The translations under genes and the position numbers were made by a program. The notes under the pieces are model-generated. The model was not told the DNA's origin. It worked only from the letters and a program-made list of their open reading frames with translations, and did not search any database. This document shows positions 46,548 to 56,939 of a DNA stretch of 64,000 bases, piece after piece; positions within the stretch are counted from its first letter, which is position 1, and each line of letters begins with the position of its first letter. Source of the DNA: Physcomitrium patens (lineage: Eukaryota; Streptophyta; Bryopsida; Funariales; Funariaceae); the NCBI RefSeq assembly GCF_000002425.4, contig NC_037258.1, positions 2,649,964 to 2,713,963 of the forward strand, in the 5' to 3' direction.

Positions 46548-47984
46548 TGTTTGTTTTATTCTCTTGACTATAAGTTTCCAAAAGAATAACTAAAAAACCT
46601 TATGACTTATACAAAAAATATTTTAATAAAAAATTCACTAATAATTTTCATTTTCATTTTAATGTTTTAACATTTTTATATGTTTTATTTCAAACTTATA
46701 ATATTTTCTTAATATAATAAACACAACATAAAGGGCATTAAAGTGTCTTTTTGTAAAATAATTTAAATATTTCTTAACAACTCTTCTACAATTGGTACAC
46801 CAAGAACAAATGTTTTATTATTTTACTTCTCTGAAGTCTTTTTTCCCATCTAATGCATTAAATACTATATTATTCTTGTGTCGGTTTTAAATATTTTACA
46901 TTGATAATTTTTTCTATATTGTTCTGGTTTATGTTTTAACTAATAACTTTCAGGCCATAAGAAAATTTAAAGTTGAAACTCTGATATTTTTATTTTTTTT
47001 ATTTTTACTACAAATTTATTATTTAAAAATGATATTTACAAAGAAATATTTTATTTTAATGTAAACAAAACAAAAAAAATTATCAGAGTTCTTGCTTTCA
47101 TAGATAGTAGATATGCTATCTTTTTTTTAATATTTATGCAATATCAGCTTTATTACTATTATTAGTATCCAATTTAAACAATTAACCTTTATAAAAAATT
47201 GTACAAACTCATGAATGATATAACTTCAGAATGAAACAATTACAAAGATTGTAAACTTTTACAATGTTCTATTTATTAGAATTTAAACAATGAATTTAAT
47301 TTTTTTCAAAAATAAAAAAGATTATTTATAATAACTTAATAGATAGTCATAAAATTTTGGTGTATTTTCTTGTTACCATTTTCTTCTATGGTTTTATTTT
47401 GATTTTTTAATTAAGTTACTCTATCTAATATTATGGGATTGTTTGTGGTTTTATACTTTATAAAAACTTTAAAATGATTTATTATTGTCTTTTGTATTTT
47501 TTTTATAATTTTAAAGTAATCATAATATAAAAATTATTTAATATTTAATTTGTCTTTTAAATAAAAAATTCTTAGTAATATTCAATATTTATTTTAAATT
47601 ATAGAATTACCAAAAGCAAATAGATAGATATCAATACAAATTCGTGTAACATTTTTTTGTATAGTATAAATTTTTAGTTTTAATTTTTTATAATATTTTT
47701 ATAGTAATAATGGCAATCCATTTTTTGAATGATTATTTTAAAGTAAATAATTTCTTTTTGATGGAATATTGCCAATAGTACCATATTTTTTTGCTAATGC
47801 CACTATGATCTACAATCCACCATATGCCACCATAGTTTTTACTACTATAATAACTTTTTTTAGTAATTTTAAACTATTTTTTATTAAAATGATTATTTTT
47901 TTAATATAATCTATAAAAAATATTAATAGAAATATTAATAATAATTTTTAATAGAATAAAAAATAACTAAAAATAATGTATCAA
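46301..47984. other. AT-rich DNA with microsatellite, no gene seen
   Basis: A CATG/CATA/TA simple repeat lies at 46,503-46,546. The rest is over 80% A+T without ORFs or recognised repeats. The left end of the adjoining Helitron remnant may lie here, but no CTRR terminus with hairpin could be assigned. Confidence 0.5.
46503..46546. repeat. Simple repeat (CATG)n(CATA)n(TA)n
   Basis: Consecutive tetranucleotide and dinucleotide units. Confidence 0.9.
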
Positions 47985-49190
47985 GTAGATAGCAAATTAT
48001 AGTGGCAATGGCAATAGTTTACAATAGTATTTTTACTTTGATTATCTTTGCAATAAAGGATCTTAATCACATTTGGAAAAGTGCATTGTGAAAAGGCAAC
48101 ATACAATTATCCATGTCTAAATATAAGAGTTTTAAGATCTATTCCTACTTTCTTCATTAATTGTCATTGGAATTTGTTAATGGTCATGATAAATGACATT
48201 TCTATTAAAAATTATCTTTGTTACAACTTGAACATAATCTCTATAAATGATGGACATAATATAATCTTCAAAAGAAAAGTCAATTGTTCCTTGTAGTCTT
48301 CAAAAAACAATCTTGTTCCTATAGCTCAATCAATCAGCTATGTAATATCTAAGCATGATGCATAAAAAAATCCTTAATACTGAGCAATGTTTTGCAATAA
48401 CATAATTGAACATTTGATCTTTAGCTCTAAGTTAAATAGTGGCAATCTAAGTATACTTAAGCTATTCAGAGACTTAGTTGGATAACAATTATTATTATTG
48501 GCACCATCTTCTATCACTACCATATTTGTGCTAAAATAATCACATAAAAATTTTAAAAATCTATCTATGGTATGCTTTTTTAGGTCATCAATATTATAAT
48601 TTTGTATAGATAAAATTAACATGTTGGTAAAATATTTATCTTCAAATGTCCCATCTTCATCTAATTCCAAATAAACAATTTGAATCAAATTATTTGATGT
48701 TAGACCTAATTTTGTATATTTTAAAAGAAGCACCATATTTTTTAGTAGATTTGTAATTACTGATTTATTTTTAATCTTTAAATAGAAACCATACTTAGAT
48801 ATATCAATCATAAACATTGTATCATAAAAAACTCTCAAAAGTAATAAGCATATACAGTACACACCTTTAAAAGTATTATAACAAATAATTGATTTCTATC
48901 AACTTTAACTTCCAAATGTATATTTTTGATCAACTTATATACTTTAATATGAGACAAAATCTTTGATTTTTACAAAGAAGCACCAACAATCTCTTTTCTT
49001 AAACTTTTTATGACAACATGAAGAATCTATCAAAAATCTTCACTAAAGACTATAGTAATTTTTGCCAAATGTTTTATTAGTGTCACTTATGCCTTAAAAA
49101 GTTCTATCAATTGCCTTTGAACAATAGCAATGATGCATTAATACTTCATTACATATGATAAAAATATCTTCTTTAGTTTATTTGCATATG
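47985..49190 (-). pseudogene. Helitron/PIF1-family helicase remnant, C-terminal two thirds
   Basis: The minus strand from 49,190 reads AIDRTF-GISDTNKTFGK and then a decayed SEDF--ILHVV. This matches the ALDRxLRDI...FGGK...GGDFRQxLPVV motif III region of Helitron helicases. The 162-codon open part (48,862-48,374) has LSIQNYNIDDLKKHTIDRF, CYPTKSLNSLSI and LPLFNLELKIKCSIMLLQNI. It is followed, after breaks, by HG-LYVAFSQCT (about 48,105-48,070), equivalent to HGQLYVALSR. The order and spacing fit Helitron RepHel better than cellular PIF1. The 5' part, including Rep, is missing because Gy4 begins at 49,191. Confidence 0.85.
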
Positions 49191-49740
49191 TGTCACAGAC
49201 ATATATTTACTGTAATTGTTACTTAGGTAATATGAATAGATAAAAGTAGAGTAATTTCATAATATCTTCTAAAGAAGCTTCTTAGAAGCTTCATAGATGT
49301 TGCTTTGACTTTATATGTATTTATACTTAATTGGTAGGTTAGAAACTTGGTTAATAAGTTAACCACGAGCCATACATGTTGATAGGTTGCGGAACAAGCT
49401 AACTATGTGGCGCCCACATAGAAAACTTGCCTTGCAAGTTTAGATACGTATTGTATAAAGTCAACACATTTTTGGAGGTCCTATAGAACGTCGCCACATA
49501 GCTCTTAGGTAGATAGTATATATAGAGGCAAGAGTGAAGCCTTCTTCACTCTTATCAATTCTTTTTTTGCTTCTAGTGTAATTTCAAGGGTCTCTAGTTT
49601 TCTTATCTTTTAGCAATAGCCATTCCATTTTCTTTCTTAATATACATATTTAGTTATTTCTATTTTGTCATTTTTCTTTGAAAAAAGTCTCACTTGTTTA
49701 TTTATTTTTATTATGTTCTTGTCCTTGATAGATTGACAAG
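49191..49740 (+). repeat. Gy4 5' LTR
   Basis: It shares the TATA region and downstream sequence with the Gy6 LTRs, and its first 55 bases with the Gy5 3' LTR. The U3 contains GAAGCTTCTTAGAAGCTTC (49,276-49,295), a heat-shock-element-like palindrome. The end is placed by comparison with Gy6 (CCTTGATAGATTGACA). Confidence 0.75.
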
Positions 49741-49942
49741 AGTGCACTTACAATATCAAAGCTTTGTCTAATCTTGATTAAGAGTGGATTACCCCTTTTT
49801 CTTGATAAGACATAAGCTTATTAGAAGTTGCGGATTACCCTCTTCTAAATTGATATTGTTTTTAGTATTTTCTTTGTTCTCAAGTCCTCTCTTCTATTTG
49901 TCTTAAGCAATATTAAACATCTTCTCTTTTCTAAGTATTATC

Positions 49943-50900
49943 ATGGCAAAACTTGTTGAAATGAAGAGTACAATGGCACAAATGCAAGAGCAATTGAGGA
50001 AATTAATGCTTGCGATGCATCAACTCACTTTACAACCACAAGGAGCAACAAGATTATCAGGAAGTGAAGATATAAAAATGATTGGAGCTGCTTCAACATT
50101 TGCACCAAATCATGTCCCTTTTCTTATGGTGGAATACCCTTCCAGTGTTAGAGAACTAAGAATTGCCCTATCCGAGAAGTTTGATGGCACTAGATCAAAG
50201 TTTAGAGGATTTATCAATCAAGTACAACTTGTGATTGAACTTCAACCCCAAAGTTATCCAACTCTAGGATCGTAAGTTAGATTCATTGATACGCTTCTTT
50301 CAAGTTCATCATTAGCATGGTTTTCATCTTTTCTTGAATGACAAGATCTAATATTAAATAATCTAGAGGCTTTTTTGGCAGAGTTTTGATCCATGTATGG
50401 AAAACATGATGCAATTTTTGTTGCAACCAACAAAATCCATATTTTGCAATAAGACAATTGATCAGTAACGTTGTATGCTTCACAACTTGCAACTTGCAAC
50501 TGATATCAAGTGAGATAATGCTGCACTTGTTAGCCAATTTCTCTACAGATTACAATATGATGTAAAAAAATTAATACTCAACTTACTTGATCCTCAAACA
50601 TTAAGTCAAGCAATTGACTTTGTTGTGAAATGCGACAATCATCTTTTTGAATTTTGATTTGAGAATCGTACAAGTGGACCTCAACGTTACTATAATTCAA
50701 TGGCAACTCCAACATCTCTTCAACACATACATTCGGAAGTAGAGGATATGCAAATTGATGCGGTATGTTTGAAACCTCTTATTGAATAAGAAAAGACTCG
50801 TCGTTGTTAGGAAGGATTATGCTTATATCATGGAGAACCTAAGCACATTCCTCAATATTGGTCAAAGAAGCGATGCAACTATAAAATGAGGAGTTAAGCT
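49943..50900 (+). pseudogene. Gy4 gag
   Basis: The first 110 codons are open (MAKLVEMKSTMAQMQEQLRK and on). They include SGSEDIKMIGAASTFAPNHV and the conserved LRIALSEKFDGTRSKFRGFI. A stop follows at 50,273-50,275, with further matching segments to a decayed knuckle (CLYHGEPKHIPQYWSKK, about 50,819-50,870). By comparison with Gy6 the knuckle would be Cx2Cx4Hx4C; here the second and last C are lost. Confidence 0.8.
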
Positions 50901-50967
50901 ATCAAAGAAGATAGTATGTCGGAAAATGAGTTTGTACATACTTGTTTAAATTGCAAGGCATGCATTG

Positions 50968-51000
<33 letters not shown>

Positions 51001-51038
<38 letters not shown>
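51001..51038. repeat. (TA)n microsatellite after a poly-T run
   Basis: About 19 TA units directly following a T homopolymer at the broken end of Gy4. Confidence 0.9.
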
Positions 51039-51041
<3 letters not shown>

Positions 51042-51631
51042 TTAAATTCTTATTTATTTTGGCTTGAATAATGACAACTTATGATATGTGTAATACTTAC
51101 ATATGAATGCTTTGGATTTTTTTACATTGTTCTTTATTTTTCAGAATCTCAAGCCGCATTGGAATTTTGGAATGCATGAATGAATGCATGCCTTGGACTG
51201 ATGTACAGTGAAATTTGCCACATGATTTCATGCCATGCTTAGTGAACAATTGAAACCTTGAGAACCATGCACATGGAAACAGAGTGGAAATATGATGTCC
51301 TTTGGAATCACCAACGAAGGGAGAAAACAAGATGAAGAATTGTAGGAGCCTGAGCCATAAGGCCCTATATTGAGATGTATTTGTGTTTATAACATTTGGA
51401 TAAGGTTTATCAATATTAAGGTATATCATCTCCTATCATATTATTTGTCTACTGCAAAATCCAATAGTTTTTGACAAATCTATATATTATCAAGCTTGTT
51501 TTGATTTAAGACTTTTGAACAACTATAAGTGTCTCTAAGTGTTAATTTTTTTGAATGGTTAAACTGGCATTGTTACATCATCATGTTTCTTGCCAAAACT
51601 GATGTGTCTTTCTTGAATCAAGGAACAACTT

Positions 51632-51634
<3 letters not shown>

Positions 51635-51668
<34 letters not shown>
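51635..51668. repeat. (TA)n microsatellite
   Basis: About 17 TA units followed by CATACACACA. Confidence 0.9.
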
Positions 51669-51673
<5 letters not shown>

Positions 51674-52185
51674 CACACAAGGCTCTTTTGAAACTATAAG
51701 AATAGTTATGGCATTTGTTTGACAAAGAACGAATAATGTATAAGAATTGGATTATTATTCATGAGTTTTTAAATATGCTCTTTAAAACACTTTTTGGATG
51801 TGAGATCGAACTTAAGCATTATCACTTGTATAAATATAAGGTGGCTGAGCTACAAAAAATTAAGTTACAAGGATGCAGTTTCTTTTTAAGACTTGTTTGA
51901 TATAAGGGTATATGTATTTATATTACCAACTTAGGCAACACTATTAAATACTATTTTCTTGACAATTAGTTCGTTGGAACCTTAGTTTAGATGTTTAAGG
52001 TAGAAAATGTAGGTATGCTACAACAAACAGACTAGAATAACATATTTTTAAAGGTCATGTTAAAATATATTGAGTTAATGACTCTTTCTAAATTTCTCTT
52101 GTAATATAGTTTCTTTAACAATCAATTCTTGAAATGCTTGTAATTAAAGTTAAACATAATAATGATAAATCTAAGTATATTATTA

Positions 52186-52450
52186 TGTTACATAAAAACC
52201 AACTTGAGAATGCATTAGGCAATTGGCTAAGAAAAGATATGATTGTACTTTGAAGTTAAATTTATGATCCAAAAATAATTTAGAGACATTGTTTAGAGAC
52301 ATTATTTTGGAAATCTTAAATAATTTTAGTAAGCTTTTAATTATGTTAAGTAAATAGGAGTTTAGAGGTAGAATTGTTAGGACTAAGAAGGATTGAAGAG
52401 GCCGATTTATGACAAAATTTATAATTTTTGATATTAATATTTATCTAATG
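52186..52450 (+). repeat. Short R16 head-like sequence, possibly a truncated copy
   Basis: TGTTACATAAAAACCAACTTG followed by AGAATGCATTAGGCAATTGGC resembles the first 50 bases of R16 (TTGAGAATGCAxxxxGCACCTAGC). Similarity then stops. It may be a truncated R16 copy next to the Gy5 LTR; the right limit is uncertain. Confidence 0.35.
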
Positions 52451-52844
52451 TTATAATCCGCAATGTTAAAGGAGACAAAGTCCTATATTATTAGATCTTG
52501 TATTATATAGATAGTTTTAGGATAAACTAATATAAAGATTTTCTTAATCATATGATTACGTATATAAATCTATATCAAATCTAAGTAGAAGGATTAGATT
52601 TGGATGTAGATCTAAGTAATAAGGTTCAAGTTGAAAAATAGTTATTATAAATAGAAATAGTATTTAGAATAATAATTTAATTTATTGAATGTTTGTAAGG
52701 CAAGTGGTTGTAATTATCTTTTGAAAGAATATAAGAATCTTTTATTTAAAAAATATCATGCTATATATTTGGATATTTTCACTTTAATAGATAATCTATT
52801 CATATTACCTAGGTAACAATTATAATAAATATATGTGCGTGACA
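52451..52844 (-). repeat. Gy5 3' LTR
   Basis: On the minus strand it begins TGTCACGCACATATATTTAT at 52,844, just after the purine-rich CTAGAAGAGGAGTAA. The first 55 bases match the Gy4 LTR start. Its distal limit is approximate. Confidence 0.65.
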
Positions 52845-52857
52845 TTACTCCTCTTCT

Positions 52858-53345
52858 AGGGACAAGTTCCATGAGGAGCGGTGATCTCATGTCGAAGAAG
52901 TCTAAGATGCGGCAAATTACATTTGCCACATACTCTAATCTTTATTCTCTTCGAAGATGATTGATAAGGCCTTTCAACCATCAATAGTATCCCATACCAC
53001 GGCGAGAAAACCACCTTGTTATTTGATTGTTGTTGAGGCTTTCATAACTTCCTTCAAATAAAATATTTGAAACACCATTAGAAATTATTCTTACCTCTGG
53101 TAAAATCACCAAACATTGATAGTCCCTTCGAAGGTCATGATATCAAATGCATTTTATCTCACAATCTATTTGAAGAAGAACATGTCATTCTTGAGGATCT
53201 TTAACTTGATTGCATCGTCTTGAAGGTTGTGACAATCGTAATGTTTCATCTGGCAAGTCAGCAAACGAAGGCTCTTGAGTCAAATCTGTTGGTTGTTGAT
53301 TCCCTATCTCTTCAGTGTCACAACTACAAAGAAGCTACAAACAAG
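52858..53345 (-). pseudogene. Extra ORF downstream of the chromodomain in Gy5
   Basis: The minus strand reads NQQPTDLTQEPSFADLPDET, then LRLSQPSRRCN, YHDLRRDYQCLVILPEV, NILFEGSYESLNNNQIT, GLINHLRRE, RLEYVANVICRILDFFDM and LVPRRG. Stops interrupt it where Gy6 has sense codons, and vice versa. Its equivalent in Gy6 is at 61,534-61,956. Function unknown; see findings. Confidence 0.6.
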
Positions 53346-53499
53346 GATTGAAAGCAGAATGTTATCTTGCTTAGATCTTGTTTTTTTTATAAAGAAGATT
53401 TTTTTATTGGTTTAGATGGATGTTGTCGATGAAAAACCTCCACCACCTTTTTTGCATCTGTAAGATTTTTTATTGGCTCCCATGTGTGTTCACTAATAT

Positions 53500-53694
53500 C
53501 ATATCCATACTAATAGACAAGTTATTCTAATTTATTTCAATGCCACCTAGAATCTATGACTTCTTCTACTTCAAACTCTTCATTATTGTCTACTTCTATT
53601 GAAGGTGGTGGAGCTTGTCTTCTTCTTGGTATGTCCACTATCTTGTATGATTCAAGAAGAGATACGTAGAATACTAGATGGATTTTTATTGACT
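53500..53694 (-). pseudogene. Gy5 integrase end and chromodomain, N-terminal part
   Basis: ESIKIHLVFYVSLLESYKIV followed by DIPRRRQAPPPSIEVDNNEE and FEVEEVIDSRWH matches Gy6 (FEVKEVLDSRRH). The rest of the chromodomain continues with stops towards 53,390. The segment is cut at 53,695-53,698 (CCGG) by R16-E. Confidence 0.8.
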
Positions 53695-53698
53695 CCGG

Positions 53699-55316
53699 TG
53701 TCGTAATACGTGAAGTCTTGCTTGAGAATGCACCGAGCACCTAGCTGTGGAAGGTAAAAAAAAATTGCATCAAAATGTCCTAACAATTCAATAGGATTAT
53801 AGAAAATTTACAATTAAACATTAACAATCATAATCAAATATTAAGCAAGTTCAATTAAATTTTATTGAAGTTATAAAAGAAACACAAGGAAATCCTAAAG
53901 AAATATAAAAGAATATTAAAGCAAACTTAGTCAAACACTAACAAAAATCTAATAGAATCTTAAATTCTAACCAAATCCTAATCCTAATCCAACCTTAATC
54001 AAATCCTCGACAAACCTTAAATCCTAAACCAAATCCTAATCAAACCTTAATCCCTAACCAAATCCTAATCCAAATCCTAAACCCTAAATCCTAAACCAAA
54101 TCCTAATTCAAATCCTAAATCGTAAATCAAAGCCTAATCAAATCCTAAATCCTAAACCAAACCCTAATCCAAACCCTAAATCCTAAACCAAACCCTAAAT
54201 CCTAAATCAAACCCTAATCCAAATCCTAAACCCCAAACCAAATCCTAACCAAATCCTAAACCAAACCCTAATAATTCCTACAACAGATTTAAACCTCAAT
54301 AACTAATGAATAAATCGTTGATCTTAACTCAAATTTTTTATACTTCTAAAAAAATAAGTTAAAAACAAGCACAAAAAATTTAATAAGGATCGGAGTTACC
54401 AAATTGACGATATCTTTAAAAATGTGCTCAGATATTGGCTGGCCTCCTTCTTCAATCTTAATGTCAATCTTCCAAAGCCAATATCTCTCCTTTGCACCTT
54501 TCGATTGATTTCAAAATTCTCATACGCATAGAAAAACAAGTCTAATATCCTCTCACATAAGTTTCACTCCAATCCAACCAATAGATTGCAAGAAATCTCA
54601 AAAACTCCTACTAGATCTAAAATTCTACTTTCTAAGACCTTGACCCACTTAAACCTCAATACCCCTCAATTCAACTGTTAGATCAAACTCAAATTCACAA
54701 CACATATTAAAAACAACTATAACCATAAATCCACAAAATTTCACTTATAGATCTATTACAAAACTCTTGAAATCACCCAAAACATAAACCCTATTTTATT
54801 TCATAAAACCCAAGTCATCCGAAACAAACCTTGACTTTGCAAAGCTATTACAAAGTCAATACAGATTCAAATCACCCAAAACCAACATCCATAGAAAACT
54901 TATCCAATCTTCTATCAAATCCCACTCTTCGATCTACCAAAGAGTCCTTTAGTCACTATCAGAGTGCGGTTTTGTGCCTCAAGGTCTGATTTCGACCCAG
55001 GTTCATAACCGGTCCTCTTCGGATATCAACTTTCGTCTTCTTGAGATAATTTTTACTAATTTGTACTCCTAACTCCTCCCTACATATGCCTATATCCTTT
55101 ATTTTTCTAATCTACCTTGTTTTGCCTTATTTATGGCCTTATAAAGTAAATAAAAGCATAATTTGCAAATAGGCAGCATTAGTACTTTTAATTTTTCTAC
55201 ACTTTGACTAATATCTATTTTTTCAAGATAATTTGCTATAATATTTTTGAAGTGAGATCCTCAAAACATGATATTTTCTTCACCCTTTTACTTATTATCC
55301 ATGTTACATCACGACA
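53699..55316 (+). repeat. R16-E: best-preserved 1,618-bp R16 copy, TSD CCGG
   Basis: It begins TGTCGTAATACGTGAAGTC and ends CATGTTACATCACGACA. The terminal inverted repeats are short and imperfect (TGTCGTAATA against TGTCGTGATG). Perfect CCGG duplications lie at 53,695-53,698 and 55,317-55,320. Excising the repeat plus one CCGG restores the integrase codons Leu-Pro-Glu-Ser. The head half carries 350 bp of AATCCTAA/CCCTAAA repeats. Near the tail is a TATA-like TTATAAAGTAAATAAAAG (about 55,138-55,156), reminiscent of an LTR promoter. No ORF above 60 codons belongs to it. It could be a solo LTR or a non-autonomous DNA element. Confidence 0.85.
53940..54285 (+). repeat. Telomere-like CCTAAA/AATCCTAA tract in R16-E
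   Basis: More than 25 CCTAAAC, CCTAAAT, CCTAATC or ACCCTAA units occur, irregularly spaced. The plant telomere repeat is CCCTAAA. Here units of seven are mixed with longer ones (AAATCCTAATC), so it is telomere-like and not a telomere array. Degenerate versions occur in R16-A, B and D. Confidence 0.8.
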
Positions 55317-56169
55317 CCGGTAGGTGTAAATGATATGCAACTGGATTGATTTGTACAAAAATAGAAAATGGTCCAAGCCTTCGATAGTCCAATTTGTCGC
55401 AAGGATAAGTGGACTTGACATTACAACAAAGTAACCATATCTTATCACCCATATAAAATGGAAGTTGTTCATTTTGATAGACATCTGCATTGAACTTTTG
55501 TTGTTCTTGAGTTTCTTTTAATTGCGCCTTCATTGTTGCATGTAGCTTTGACAAATAATTTGGCAAATCTTTCGCCAGAAGATTATCAGCTTTTGAAAAA
55601 TCAAAAATATCAAGTCGTGAATAATAACCATAATTGGCAAAGAAAGGTGTTTATTTTATAAAAGAATGTATCGTGTTATTATAAGCAAAATCTACCAATG
55701 ACAAAAGAGTTGTTCAATCATCTTGTTGGTAGTTGATGATACATCTTAGATACTTCTCCAAAACTTGATTAATATGCTCCATTTATCTATCAATTTGAAG
55801 ATAGAATGTCGAAGACTATTTTATATCCACTTTTAGAATCTTAAAAAGAGTCCACCAAAATCTTGATACAAATTGAATTCCTCTATCTCATATAATACCC
55901 TTGTGTAATCCATGATAACAATAGATATTATCAAGAAAGAACTTAGCTGTTTCTTTACTTGAGATAGATTTTGTACATAGTATAAAATGTGCCATCTTGG
56001 TAAAAAGATCTACTACCACGAATATAAAGTCATAAGAACTTGAGATTAAAAGATCCGTGATGAAATCCATAGACTTAAAAGATCGTGGTTGTTCTGAAAT
56101 AGATAATGGATAAAGAAGTCTGTAAGGTTGATGACAAGGAGTTTTTGATCTTGAGCAAACATCATAAGA
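55317..56169 (-). pseudogene. Gy5 integrase, core and C-terminus
   Basis: The minus strand holds the zinc-binding end CSRSKTPCHQPY and the core with MDFITDLLISSSYDFIFVVV (about 56,075-56,015) and LFTKMAHFILCTKSISS. After breaks comes the GPY/F module KLDYRRLGPFSIFVQINPVA (55,395-55,335). The ORF 55,566-55,309 covers the C-terminal module. R16-E and Gy6 bound it on the two sides. Confidence 0.8.
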
Positions 56170-56735
56170 TGTCATAGACATACATATGTAAGCCAATAAT
56201 TACATGTATAAATAGATAGAAGTAAATAAAAGTAAATAAAAATAAGTTAATTCTATAGTATTTGATATAGAAGCTTCCTATAAGCTTTATAGACGCTGCT
56301 TTGACTTTATTGGTGTCTTTAATTGATTTTTTGGATTAGAAAAATAGTCAATAAGTTGGCCATGTGCCACATATGTTGTTAGCTTGAAGATCAAGCTAAC
56401 TATGTGGCCCACACATAGAAAAACTTACCTTATAAGTCAAGGCATGTGTCTTACAAAGTCAACACATATTGGAGGTCCTATAGAATGTTGCCACATAGCC
56501 CCTAGTTAGATAGTATATATAGAGACAAGAGTGAAGCCTTCTTTACTCTTGTCAACTCCTTTCTTCCTTCCAGTCTAGTTTCAAGGGTCTCTACTTTTCT
56601 TGCCTTTAGGCAATAGCCATTCCAATTTCTTTCTTAATATATATATCAAATTATTTCTATTTTGTCATCTTTCTTTGAAAAAAGTCTCACTTGTTTATAT
56701 GTCTTTATCATATTCTTGTCCTTGATAGATTGACA
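56170..56735 (+). repeat. Gy6 5' LTR
   Basis: It has a TATA box at 56,514-56,522 (TATATATAG) and a 9-bp perfect stem GTTAGCTTG/CAAGCTAAC at 56,378-56,400 that is kept in the 3' LTR. The end is ambiguous: CCTTGATA at 56,727 or ATTGACA at 56,735. The 3' LTR reads CCTTGACA, as if eight bases between two TTGA copies were deleted. No standard methionine-tRNA primer site follows. Confidence 0.8.
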
Positions 56736-56939
56736 AGAGTACACTTACAATATCAAAGCTTTGTTTAATCTTGATTAAAAATGGATTACTCATTTTTCTT
56801 CATAAGACACAAGCATATTAGAAGTTGTAGATTACTCTCTTCTAGACTGATATTGTTTTTAGTATTTTCTTTGTTCTCAAGTCTTCTCTTCTATTTGTCT
56901 TGAGCAATATTAGACATCTTCTCTTTTCTAAGTATTATT

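Larger units (their letters stand above)
49191..50940 (+). mobile_element. Gy4: 5' LTR and gag of a Ty3/gypsy element, truncated
   Basis: The LTR starts TGTCACAGACATATATTTAC, inserted in the Helitron helicase. It has a TATA box (TATATATAG, 49,517-49,525) and runs to about 49,735-49,745. It is followed by a leader, gag ATG at 49,943 and about 1 kb of gag. The element stops near 50,940, close to the nucleotide where R16-B and R16-C interrupt Gy2 and Gy3. No pol follows. Confidence 0.85.
50941..52185. other. Unclassified insertion between Gy4 and Gy5, with T-run and (TA)n
   Basis: It starts with about 27 T (50,968-50,994) and a (TA)n run (51,001-51,038), and contains a second (TA)n at 51,635-51,668. 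The part 51,110-51,400 is GC-richer and not low-complexity. On the plus strand one frame reads PHWNFGMHE and DVQWNLPHDFMPCLVNN. I could not assign it. A poly-T start could mark the tail of a minus-strand retroposon. Confidence 0.4.

Noticed and set aside
53940..54285. A true interstitial telomere array
   Set aside because: Units are irregular and most are not CCCTAAA. The tract is part of a dispersed repeat.
53699..55316. R16 as the solo LTR of the Gy1-Gy6 families
   Set aside because: It shares no sequence with their LTRs, is three times longer, and makes 4-bp instead of 5-bp duplications.
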